From Jaapia argillacea MUCL 33604 (Eukaryota > Basidiomycota > Agaricomycetes > Jaapiales > Jaapiaceae), in contig KL197755.1 of assembly GCA_000697665.1 (NCBI GenBank), positions 58,731-122,730 on the forward strand: a DNA stretch of 64,000 nt. The letters are read 5' to 3'. This document shows positions 49,131 to 59,508 of the stretch, in pieces. The first letter of the stretch is position 1. Each line of letters starts with the position of its first letter. The notes under the pieces are model-generated. The model saw only the letters and a program-made list of their open reading frames with translations. It did no database searches and was not told the DNA's origin. The position numbers and the translations under genes were made by a program.

Positions 49131-50342
49131 TCCTCCTATCTGGCTGATCGTTTCAAGGAGTGGGTGGCAATTCGTCAAGGATTGCTAGACCCAGCTCCAA
49201 GAAAGCCTCCTCCACTTGAGCCGGATGTTGAAATCGTTTGCAATGCGCTTTTCTACTCATATTCTAACAATGGTATGCCTTCCATCCATTCCTTCATTAT
49301 GCGAATTGAATGGGTAGATTTAGTGAGGGAGATGGGATGTGGAGAGATGTGGGGACTGTATTGACAAGAGGCCTTCAGGATCAAATGAGAAGACTGAGGC
49401 AGCCATCTTAAAGGAGAACACTCCCATTACTCCCATGTGAACCAAACTGCTCACGGTGGTGGACATCAACAATCAGATTATCCTGGTACCTTCCCAATAT
49501 ACTCTCTCTGAAATGTTTCCTGAGTCTCTCTGTTTGCTTCATTTTCATTGATCACACATGACTTTTGCTTTTGTTTGTAGGATATTTTGTGGGAGTCAAT
49601 GAAGCACCTGGATGCTCTGCTCCAAAAGAACTATCTGGTCAGCTCTCAGGTGAAGGGATGGAGGATCAACCACCCTCTTTTCAGAAGCCCCTCATTCTGT
49701 GAAGTCCATCCTGGGCTCTTGAATCTGTTCCCAGCATGGTTCCACTAGGGACATCAGGTAAACAATTCTATCCCTCATCTGACACTAAGATATGAGGGCT
49801 AAATCCTCTGCAGTCTAGAAGACTCTCTGCATGTGTCTTCGTCCCTTCAGGCAGGGTCTCACACTCCCAGTCTTAATGCATGGCTGAGGGATTTCTACCA
49901 GAGTGGAGCATTGATAAGCACCATGCTGAGGGTCATTCACCCTACGCTTTACGATGCAGGACAGCTGTCCTTGACCAGGCTGATGCCTGAGGGTGAGGAG
50001 GTCTGGGATGTTCTCAAAGTGTGGCCTTCTGTTTATAGTACCATGTCAGTCATTTCAAATCATCTGACTCCACCCCACTGGGATACACAACCTCAGGCAT
50101 CTTGGTATGATCTTCATGCAACAGTTGGACCTCATCCTGATGCTATCATGGAATTTCCCAGACTTGGGCTGAGGTTGAGCTATCTGTTGGGGACTGTTGT
50201 GGCATTTTCTGGGATACTCCTCTGTCATTGTGTCCCTGCAAATGATGGTAATAACATTTGTTATGTCTATTATATGCAGGACAAGGTTCATGAGAGGGAG
50301 GATGTTGAGGTCACGTCCTGGATGACCCTCAACTTGTATTGA
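49074..50342 (+). pseudogene. TET/JBP-family 2-oxoglutarate/Fe(II) dioxygenase, decayed
   Basis: Remnant of a fungal TET/JBP gene, a family that oxidises 5-methylcytosine or thymine in DNA. Exon 1 starts at 49074 (MSLNDDLASFLPLVSADILS). Exon 2 (about 49581-49757) has NHPLFRSPSFCEVHPGLLNL and FPAWFH. A GT-AG intron (49758-49813) leads to the catalytic exon. That exon carries AWLRDFYQSGALISTMLRVI and WPSVYSTMSVISNHLTPPHW, then D, which gives the Fe ligands H-x-D at 50076-50084. WYDLHATVG follows, then GTVVAFSGILLCHCV with the distal His at 50226-50228, then YVYYMQDKVHERE and a stop at 50340. The His-Asp-His triad is kept. Damage: TAG in FH*GHQ near 49746, where Trp or Arg is expected; a phase mismatch between exons 2 and 3 as I read them; and replaced arginines (HWD, LCHCV, MQD) of the kind CpG decay gives. 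Confidence 0.72.
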
Positions 50343-50689
50343 ATGTATATACTCATCCCATTGTCCTATACCATTTCATGCAAACATTCATCTCAATTTG
50401 TTGATCCAAGTTTGCTGTAATGTCTGTGAGTGCCTGTGTGTTTGCGCCTGTACCTCATCACATTATGTCTCTCCGATGAAGGCTTGCCAAGCAAAGTCCC
50501 ATCAAGATGCATGTCAGGGTACCAAGCTGATAGGAATTGCTCTAAATAGGGGATGCGAGACTCTGAGCAGGACTTCCACACCCAAGACAGTCTGGATGTT
50601 CTGTAAATGGACCTTTTGAGCAGAGGGTCTGGAGGCAGACTTTTCAAGTAGACTTTCTGGGTAGCACAAACACTGGATGAGGTGGACTT

Positions 50690-51620
50690 GTACAGCAGAA
50701 TTTCTGGTAGCAGACTTATGGAGTGGACTTAAGGGGTGGAAGTTCCAGGTGGGGGCTTCCTTGGACATACTCACAATGGAGGCAGAGTTTTGACCTTCTG
50801 AGCAGACCCTCTGAGCAGACATCCTGAGTGGACATCCCAAGCAGACTTTCTGAGTGGACTTCCTGAGTGGAATTTCCAAGCAGACTTTCTGAGCAGAGGT
50901 TCTGGAAGCAGACTTATGGGGTGGAATTTCCAACTTCCTCAGATGTACTCACAATGGAGGCAGACTTTTGACCTTCCAAGTGGACATCCTGAGCAGACAT
51001 CCTGAGCAGACATGCTGAGTGGACATTCCAAGTGGACATTCCGAGTGGAGGTTCTGGAAGCAGACTTATGGGGTGGGGTTTCCAGGTGGAGACTTCCTCA
51101 GACGTACTCACAATGGAGGCAGACTTTTGACCTTCCAAGCAGACCTTCTGAGCTGACATCCTGAGCCGACATCCTAAGTGGACTTCCTGAGCAGACTTTC
51201 TGAGTGGAGGTTCTGGAAGCAGACTTATGGGGTGGAATTTCCAGGTGGAGACTTCCTCGGACCTACTCACAATAGAGGCAGACTTTTGACCTTCCAAGCA
51301 GACCTTCTGAGCTGACATCCTGAGCAAACTTCTTAAGCAGACTTCCTGAGCAGACTTTCCAAGCAGACTTTCTGAGCAGACTTTCTGAGTGGAGGTTCTG
51401 GAAGTGGACTTATGGGGTGGAATTTCCAGGTGGAGACTTCCTCAGACATACTCACAATGAAGGCAGACTTTTAACCTTCCAAGCAGACCTTCTGAGCTGA
51501 CATCCTGAGCAGACATCCTAAGCAGACTTCCTGAGCAGACTTTCTGAGCAGACTTTCTGAGTGGAGATTCTGGAAGCAGACTTATGGGGTGGAAGTTCCA
51601 GGTGGGGACTTACTTGGACA
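50690..51620. repeat. Irregular tandem repeat, unit 150-200 bp, six copies
   Basis: GACTTATGGGGTGG-like landmarks lie at 50713, 50911, 51063, 51222, 51407 and 51579. Each unit runs through TTTCCAGGTGGAGACTTCCT, ACTCACAATGGAGGCAGACT and CTTCCAAGCAGACCTTCTGA. Inside a unit, TGAGCAGACATCC-like words of 12-14 bases are themselves repeated, which explains the uneven spacing. No coding role is seen. Confidence 0.8.
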
Positions 51621-53669
51621 TACTCACAAAGGAGGCAGAGTTTTGAACATATTTCTGGAAGCAAACTTGTACAGCAGACATTCTAGAACTGGATGTTCAG
51701 CAGCATTTTCAGCATATCCAAGGTTACATTTCTGGGGCAATATTTCACTGGATTAGCCAATGTTCTTAGGATACCTGTGACATTCTGCTCAACCTCTAAG
51801 GCAGAAGTTCCACACAGCAAGCTTAGCCCATGTTGGATGGGCAGAGTGTCCAGCCCAGAATTCCCATGGAAACTCCATGCAACCTCCACATCCATTCACT
51901 AACACCTTGCAATATCGGAGCTCAGCTTTGTCACATCCAATATCATCAAAATGCAGAGACTTATTCCTGCTCATAAGTTGATTTGCTGTTTGACCAAGTT
52001 GGCTATGCTATTGAGACATCTGCATACTGTCTTTATACTGCTCTCAAGGCAATCAGGAGAAGGAAGGATCACAGGTGGCTCAATGCACAGTTTGTGTGGG
52101 GTTCCTGATCTTGCCATAGATACCATTCCTCATGCACAATTGTCCCTGATCACATCTCATGGTCATCCAGGCTCCTGCATACTGGTTGTGGGGAATGTCC
52201 TGTGTTGCTGGAAGCCCACATCGCTCTGCATTAATTCAAGCTGTATGATCCAAACTCCAGCAAGTGGTACATCATTTCAATCAGATTCTGCTTGTGGGGT
52301 ATCATCCAACTCCTGTGAAGGATGATCCCCTGCCCAAATCATTAAGAATCACACCACGCTACACCTATTTTCATTTTTCTTGTCATTTGACACTCTTCAT
52401 GGATATCTGATCCTTCCATATATGGGATCATCAAGTACTATGATCATATTCCTCCTGAATACAAGGGACAAGTTCATATCCCTTCAATATCCCTCCAATA
52501 CATCCTTGTTCCTGCACATCCGACCTCTAGTGCATCATCCTTCACTCACACTCAACCTGTGTTGTTCTGAATCCCCACTACCTCAGCATTCCACCCTCCA
52601 GTATAACCCAGACCACAGAATACAGACCTGTATGTGCTTGACTCATCGATCCAGACCACTAACTGTGGACTACAGACTACAGACTACAGACTCCTATCTT
52701 TCTGACTCACTTTGACTCATTTTTACTACTGTCTTATTCATCCTGACTACAGACTGTGCTTCACTTTAGTATAAATACTTCCCTGTATTTGCTAGTATTC
52801 CCCATCTTGTTCACTTTGTCAATATGTATTGTTATCTTTATTCACATTGTCCCAACTTGATCCTAGTCTGATCATCTCCCATCCTCTCATTGTTCTACTT
52901 CTGGGGCTGTAGCCTAGATACCATCAGAGAAGTATCAAAAGTCTTTCATTGTATACTTCATTGAAGTAACGATCTTAACAGAAATGGTGGCTGGCTGAAA
53001 ATCCTTGTCAGGGTGTTGCAGAATTCCATGAAATGTTTCTACTGGTAGGCCTCAATGAATGGAAGGTGAGCTGTCTTTCCCACCTTAGACAAGACTGATC
53101 CTCTCCAATAGAAAGTGCCCAGCAGTAGGGAGGCAGAGCTCCATGACTTCCAGAACATTGTCAACCTCTACCGTCACCTAACTCCCAAGGTACATTGACT
53201 CTGTCTCATGCTGATCTGTTACCAACAGTAACTTTCAGGAACTTCAAAACAATGTGTGGAATACGGCAAAGATTCCAATTGAGAGGACAATGAGGATCAG
53301 TTCAAATCTGATGAACTCGTGGAGGACACCAATCCTGGTGATGCTGATCATGCTCCATCCCTGTTGAGGGTCAATGGGGAAGTTGAAGTTCTGGTGAATG
53401 CAGCTCAAGCTTCATAAATAGCACCTGACTCATCTCATTACAGTCTGATGAAGGCAGCATTTCCCAGTACTTGTCACTCGTTGCTTCGTCTACTGTGCTC
53501 TCTGGTGCCAACCTATGATCTCTCTTATACCACTGGAACTACTAGTCATTCACAAGAATCCTAAGCACCAACAACCAGTCTCTACAAAACACCACTCTAC
53601 ACACAAGACCAACCCCACATTTGGAGCCTACCACAAGGGATTCTTTGGTCCTCCATTGACCATGATGAC
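51621..53669. other. Unassigned part of the nested insertion
   Basis: About 2 kb with no recognised gene. Around 53020-53240 there are short stretches that splice plausibly (FHEMFLLVGLNEWK, then KVPSSREAELHDFQNIVNLY) and may be relics of another element gene. At 52640-52980 a TATAAATA box and a segment ending GATCTTAACA look like part of an unrelated LTR. Neither could be confirmed. Confidence 0.4.
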
Positions 53670-53900
53670 AGAGGTTAGGCCCATCCATGTAATTCAACAG
53701 ATTTCATTAGGGGCCCATCCATTTGTCTAGGCAGATTATTGCCATGTAGGCCCACACATACAATTTGAACACCCAGTGCCCCACCCATTTTACTTGGGTA
53801 CATATTGACTCTGGGCCCACACATGGGGAACACATGCCTGTAGTGATGGGCCCACATGTACCTAGCATGTACAATATGCTGGTGGGCCTATGTGGGCTAG
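53670..53900. repeat. GGGCCCA motif cluster, right subterminal
   Basis: Shorter counterpart of the left cluster, with GGGCCCA at about 53711, 53813 and 53848 and variants TAGGCCCA and GGGCCTA. It lies just inside the right inverted repeat. Confidence 0.75.
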
Positions 53901-53968
53901 GCCATAGGGTATGGTACATTGTCAAGTGGGCTGTACTGTTTAGTATGGGGTAAAGCATCTAAATGGTG

Positions 53969-53977
53969 TGAAATTCA
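53969..53977. repeat. 9-bp target-site duplication, right of nested insertion
   Basis: TGAAATTCA, identical to 43739-43747. Retrotransposon coding sequence resumes directly after it. Confidence 0.85.
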
Positions 53978-56900
53978 CATGATGCCCCAACATCTGCAAA
54001 AACCAGAAGAAGGAGTAACCACTCAAACGAAACCTGAATTACAACCACCCAAAGCAAGGGTCGAAACAGAGCCCCCTGTTATCAGGACCACACGAACCAA
54101 ACCAGCCAAACAAAGTACAATCATAGGACTACCCAAAGAACTTTGGATAGATGACAAAACACTTCAGATCGAGAAAGACGCCCACAGATGGACGTACAAG
54201 GGGATCAAAGCATATAGAGTCCAGATCGGAGATCCCATACCAGAAGACGACAAAATCATTAACAACACAGAACATCCGACACTAGTACAAATCCGGGCAC
54301 AAGGAAATAAATCAATCGAATTAGTGGAAAGAGCTGCTCAGGGTCAGAAAGAAAAAACCTTAGAAGAGATGGTGCCGAAGGAATATCAGAAATATCAGAA
54401 GGTATTCGAGAAGGGAGCATCAGAACAATTCCCTATACCAAGGCCCTGGGACCATGCCATCGAACTCAGGGATGGGTGGAAACCAAATAACTGCAAAACA
54501 TATCTGCTATTGCCAGCAGAACAAAAGGAACTTGATTCGTTCCTAGAAGAACAACTATGAAAGAAGTACATGCGACCTTCTAAATCCCCATTATCATCAC
54601 CATTCTTCTTTGTCAAAAAGAAGGATGGGAAACTCTAGCCAACTCAAGATTACCGATACCTGAATTCCCAAACTATCAAGAACACATACCCCATTCCATT
54701 GATATCAGAACTAGTCGACAAACTAAAAGGAGCTGTGGTCTATTCCAAACTAGACCTTTGCTGGGGATACAATAATGTCAGAATCAAGGAAGGAGACGAA
54801 TGGAAGGCCACATTCAAAACCAATTGGGGGTTATTTGAACTCCGAGTCATGTTCTTCGGGCTCACCGATTCACCAGCAACATTCCAAACAATGATGAACA
54901 AGTTATTCAAAGAACTCATTGATGAGGGTTATGTTGTTGTATACCTAGATGACATCCTAATATTCACAAAGGATCTCAAACATCATTGGCAGATCCTCCA
55001 TTGCATAATGAAGATCCTGCAAGACAACAATCTATTTCTCATACCAGAGAAATGCACATTTGAAGTACCAAAAATCGAATACCTGGGATTAATTGTCTCC
55101 CACAATCTTGTGGAAATGGATCCAATCAAGGTCGCAGGAATCACAGAATGGCCAGAACCTAAAAAAGTCAAAGAAGTTCAATCATTCCTTGGATTTTGCA
55201 ACTTCTACTGATGATTCATCAAGGACTTCTCCCAAATTGCAAAACCATTATTCAAATTGACAAAGAAGGATCATGAATGGGAATGGACTCCAAAGTGCCA
55301 AGAAGCATTCAACACCCTGAAAACAGCATTCACATCATCCCCAACACTGGTCATGCCAGACACTACCAAGGAATTCCAGATAGAATGCGACGCCTCTGAC
55401 TATGCGACTGGAGCCATGTTAACTCAGAAAGAAGCAGATGGCAAATGGCACCCTGTCGCATACCTGTCCAAATCCCTAACCAATGCCAAGAGGAATTACA
55501 ACATCTACGACAAGGAACTATTGGCAATAATACGATCATTAGAAGCTTGGCGCCATTACCTCGAAGGATGTACACACCCTATCCAGATATACACCAATCA
55601 CAAGAATCTGGAGTATTTCAGAAACACACAAAAACTAAGCTGCAGACAGGCCCGATGGGCCCAATTTCTGACAAGATTCGAATTCAATTTGATTCACAAG
55701 CTTGGAAAGACAAACAAATCTGACAGTCTTTCGAGATGACAAGACCATAAGGAGGGGGTGGATTCAGATAATTCAGACAGAATACTACTAGGCCCCAATC
55801 TTTTCGCAAAAACAATCAATCTTACAGGTCAAGGAAATGCCTCAACCCACTCCCCCATACTAGCACGACAGGTTCAACTTGCTGTCAGAACAGCCATCAC
55901 AACATTAGAAGGAGATTTAGGACTCAAAGAGGAAATTCAGAACCATACAGAACTCGATGAATCAGTCGCAACAGCCCTAAACATCATACAGAAGCAAGGA
56001 CCATGATCTCTGAAAAAGGGTTTAGAGGAATGGAACCAAGAGGATGGATCAATTCACTATCAAGGAAAGATCTATGTCCCCAAAGACATGGAATTACGAT
56101 GCAAGGTGGTCAAATCATGTCATGACCCTATATTGATAGGACATCCAGGGAGATACAAGACATTGGAAATAGTACAAAGAGATTATTGGTGGCCAGGAAT
56201 GTCCATCTTTGTATGAAATTATGTCGATGGATGCACCACCTGTCAATCAATCAAACCAAATACCAACCCCACTCAAGAACTGCTACATCCAACAGAGATC
56301 CCAACACATCCCTGGCAAATCATAACACAAGATTTCATCATGGGATTATCAGAAGCAGATGGTTACGACTCGATCCACGTCATAACCGATCAATACACCA
56401 AGACCATTGTTGCCACACCTTGCAACAAAACCATTGATGCTGATGGGACAGCCAAAATCCTGATGGAAGGACCATTCCGATGTTATGGGTTGCCTGATAA
56501 GATCATATCAGATTGAGGACTGCAATTTGTATCACAAGTGTTCTGAGCCATTCTAGAACAACTGGACATCAAATCCGCCCTTAGCACAGGATTTCATCCA
56601 GAAACAGATGGAGCTACAGAGATAGTCAATAAGGAACTAGAAATCTACTTCTGAGCATACTGCAACCGGGCCCAAAACAATTGGCCGTCGTTACTTTGCA
56701 CCACCAAATTGACCCACAATACTCAAATACACTCCACCACCAAACAAACACCATTCGAACTTATGCATGGTTATCATGCCAAAACCTCTGGAACATTCAG
56801 ATCGGTACCAGACATACCGACTGCAGAGCAACGCCTAGAAGAACTAAAGAAATCCAGACAAGAAGCAGAAGCTTGCTTACATATTGCTGCTGAAGCAATG

Positions 56901-57565
56901 AAGAAACAACACAACACCTACACAGTTAAAGGACCGAACTTCGTGATAGGAGATAAGGTTTGGCTAGAAGGAAAGAATGTCAAAACGGAATACCCAAGTG
57001 CTAAATTATCCCCTAAACGACCAGACCTTTCCCAATTGAAGAACTCATCAGATCCAGTGCCTATAAGCTAACGTTACCAAAGAAATGGAGAATCCATCCA
57101 GTATTCCACACAGGATTGCTCACACCATATCAAGAAACCGAAGAACACAGAATTAACTTCCCACAACCACCTCCAGACCTAATAGAATGCAAAGAAGAAT
57201 ACAAAGTAGAAGAAGTCATTAAATTGAAATTCGTAGGGAAGGCCAAGAAGATCAAATACTTAGTCAAATGGAAAGGCTACCCTGAATCAGAAAATACTTG
57301 GGAAGATATTGGCAACCTATGCAACTCAGCGAAATTAGTCAACTCCTTCCATCAGAAGAATCCAAAGGCACCAAAACCAGTGCAAATCGCACTCACACTA
57401 CTCAAGGTACCTGAGGAACAATGGACATGTTTCTGGATCAACAGAGAGGTAGAACGGACAACAAAGGAAAACTACCTACATGTTCCTGAAGTATTATCAA
57501 AACATCCAAACCCAGAACATATAAAAGCACACCTGGCAAGACTGCAAAACTTCATTCCTTGCTGA
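53978..57565 (+). pseudogene. pol: pol: reverse transcriptase, RNase H, integrase, chromodomain; many TGA stops
   Basis: One frame carries pol to about 57030. RT (54570-55215) has the catalytic YLDD at 54942-54953. RNase H (55370-55740) has ECDASDYATG, KELLAIIRSLEAW and a final SDSLSR. Its usual TDHKNL reads TNHKNL, with Asn at 55596-55598. The integrase HHCC region is at about 56115-56245. The DDE core (about 56310-56640) has ITQDFIMG, a SD-G motif and [11 protein letters not shown]. The chromodomain EEVIKLKF...YLVKWKGYPESENTWED is at about 57205-57310. TGA interrupts at 54558, 55209, 55212, 55737, 56004, 56214, 56514, 56544 and 56652, and TAG at 54636. A frameshift lies near 57020-57060. 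Family motifs place Arg at most TGA sites, for example two adjacent ones in NFY**FIKDF. The element would copy and integrate itself; chromodomains steer integration to chromatin marks. Confidence 0.93.
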
Positions 57566-57665
57566 ATACTCCAGCAGCATCAGCAGCCTCCTAGCTACCT
57601 AGCTAAAACTCCAACTCAACTATCACCTACCCTCACCTCCCAATCAAACACCCCCCAATCACATC

Positions 57666-58970
57666 ATGCTCTCAGTCGTCGACGCCATCTACCTCTACAA
57701 CCACATCACCCCCACTGCTCACTTCTTCATCAGCCCCCGTTACACCAGGAACGAACATGGTGAAGTCATCGACTGCGCTGATGTCATCAAGCGAGAACGC
57801 AGCCTCGTCACGGACCACCTGCGCAAAGCAGGATACCTCCAAGCATCTCTATGGACTCTCTGAAATGATCCCACTCAGATCGAGGCCCTTACTGTCACCA
57901 TGCATCGCCCCACTGCGAGCGAACTACTTGAGGAGGCCAAAGGGGTAGTTTACTACCCAACCCCAGTCATTACCATCTGCTACAACCCCTCCAAAAACCT
58001 TCAGGCTGACGCCTCCATCCTACCCCCACTCACCCACCTTCATCTCTCCAAACTCCCAATGGTGGAACCCGGTTGGATTTGCATTGACTCAGACACCGAC
58101 ATCACCTCCAGTGCATCCTACCATCCCAATTCCCTGACGTCCTCCCTCCACAAATCTGACTATCAACCGATCTCCCCTCTCCTATCTGCCCTAGGGGATT
58201 CCTCCTTCACATCCACTACTGACTTAGACCTTGAGGAACGACACCCCTGACCCTTCTCTGGACACCCATTAGCGTTGCCAGCAGATGCACCCAATCCTCA
58301 AGTACCAACACCCCATCCATTCGCACTAGCAGGTATGTATGCATTGATTCAGAGCGAAATATCCAGTCACCCATCATTACCTTCTCTAGTATCTGCACCT
58401 ACGACTCCTGCACCCAAATGGCCTTCTCTACCAACACCCCTGAATGAACCATCAACCATCAACTCATGGGGAGAGGGATGGACTCAGGAACAAGTAGATG
58501 AGTGGAATCAGACTTGTAATGAGGGGTGGAATGAGGAAGCTATTGTAGACTCAGAGAGCGTATGGCCCCAAACCAACAAGGAGAAGAGACGCCACTGACC
58601 CAAGTGCTGGGGGTGTGGAGTATGGGGACACACCATATATAGGTGTAAAAAGACCAACTATCATAAGCCCACTCTTCAATCACGACCTGCCACCACTCAT
58701 CACAACTCAGCCAGCAACACCCCACTTCCATCCCTACACTGGTTGACCCCTTCCATCCCATATGCCAACTGTATCTGCACCAAAAACGACCTCTTTGACT
58801 TCCTTATGGAACGAGTATTGTCGTCAGTGGCCACTCTCCAGACGGCTGAGTGGACCCACTCCTACTGGATCGAACAGGGAAAATGTCTGGCTGGGTCAGA
58901 TGGTCTCATGGGCCCTCAACTCCCCTCCTGGTACCCTTCTGAACCTGCCCCTGTCACCCCTAAGGCTTAA
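57666..58970 (+). pseudogene. Extra 3' open frame of the chromovirus with a CCHC knuckle
   Basis: Downstream of pol, on the sense strand, an open frame of about 435 codons starts MLSVVDAIYLYNHI at 57666 and ends PAPVTPKA with TAA at 58968-58970. It is broken only by TGA at 57861, 58248 and 58596, all in one frame. The middle is Pro/Ser-rich. Near the C-terminal third it has CWGCGVWGHTIYRC (58605-58646), a fit to the C-x2-C-x4-H-x4-C zinc knuckle. The role is unknown; an additional nucleic-acid-binding, gag-like protein is a guess. It ends just before the polypurine tract, so it is an element gene and not host sequence. The spacer from pol is about 100 bases. Confidence 0.65.
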
Positions 58971-59000
58971 TTAGGACATTAGGGACAATGTTGGACTTTA

Positions 59001-59012
59001 GAGAGGGGGTGG
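59001..59012 (+). other. Polypurine tract
   Basis: GAGAGGGGGTGG directly before the 3' LTR, the expected primer for plus-strand synthesis. Confidence 0.75.
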
Positions 59013-59503
59013 TGTTGTGAACACATCCGGACTTGTATATTTTCCTTGTATTTCATTTTCTCTGTTGGACTTCACTCACTTTCGTATCATTTCCCTTGTC
59101 TATGATACTTAGCATCCTTTCACCTTATCTTGGACATTATCTTATCTTAGACCTTGTACTATTTATAGCATCTAATGACTCATCTCGTACAGCCTCGTAC
59201 AGCCTCGTCATTGTTCTCTGTTTCATTGTTCTATCTTCATTGTTCGTTGTCATTGTTCTGAACCTTAACTCGCTCACCATTGTCCATAGACATTGTCTTG
59301 TTTGTTATTGTCTATAGTACATTGTTCGATATCCCATTGTTCCCGTAGTATATAAGGACACCTACCTACTTTGTATTTGGTAGCTTGTCCACTTGAACAA
59401 TACAGTGCTTTAGTTGTATCCTTCAACCAGTTTGCTCCCCTATCGTCATCCTCTACTCTTCAACATCGTAGCCTGAGTACTAGTCGCTAAGGCGCTCCTA
59501 ACA
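59013..59503 (+). repeat. 3' LTR
   Basis: 491 bases with the same ends as the 5' LTR and a TATATAAGG box near 59349. Against the 5' LTR I count 23 differences, all transitions. Twenty are CG in one copy and TG or CA in the other, or TG in one and CA in the other. Confidence 0.95.
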
Positions 59504-59508
59504 GTATG
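59504..59508. repeat. Target-site duplication GTATG, right of the LTR element
   Basis: Matches 40360-40364. Confidence 0.9.

Larger units (their letters stand above)
43748..53968 (+). mobile_element. Nested DNA-transposon-like insertion of 10.2 kb carrying a TET/JBP gene
   Basis: The insertion interrupts the chromovirus between protease and RT. The ends are imperfect inverted repeats: GAGCCTATTTAGATGC at the left against CACCATTTAGATGC read inward from the right. Matching blocks continue inward (ATACT..., CAGCCCAC, GACAATGTA.CAT) for about 60 bases. A 9-base duplication flanks it. Subterminal regions are packed with GGGCCCA. Inside are several satellite arrays and one recognised gene, a TET/JBP-like dioxygenase. 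No transposase was recognised, so the superfamily is open: the 9-base duplication would fit Mutator-like elements, and fungal KDZ elements are known to travel with TET/JBP genes. Confidence 0.75.
40365..59503 (+). mobile_element. Ty3/gypsy chromovirus with a 10.2-kb nested insertion
   Basis: LTR retrotransposon of 19.1 kb, or about 8.9 kb without the nested insertion. It has two 491-base LTRs, a primer site, gag with a zinc knuckle, an aspartic protease, reverse transcriptase, RNase H and an integrase with a C-terminal chromodomain. An extra 3' open frame, a polypurine tract and flanking GTATG duplications complete it. Domain order PR-RT-RH-IN-chromodomain marks it as a chromovirus. It is inserted in element X1. 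Coding frames are riddled with TGA stops and one frameshift, so it is not autonomous now. Confidence 0.92.

Noticed and set aside
52640-52990. A second LTR inside the nested insertion
   Set aside because: It has a TATAAATA box and an AACA end, but no partner LTR, clear start or target duplication was found.
41989-58970. TGA read as an amino acid (recoding or alternative code)
   Set aside because: Host genes in the window use TGA as a normal stop (MKK, fucosyltransferase-like, thioesterase). The LTRs, which are non-coding, show the same CpG-type changes, so mutation explains the TGA codons.
40365-59503. Classical RIP (CpA to TpA) as cause of the mutations
   Set aside because: The LTR differences are CG to TG or CA in 20 of 23 cases, with few CA to TA changes. 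CpG deamination, or a CpG-directed process, fits better.
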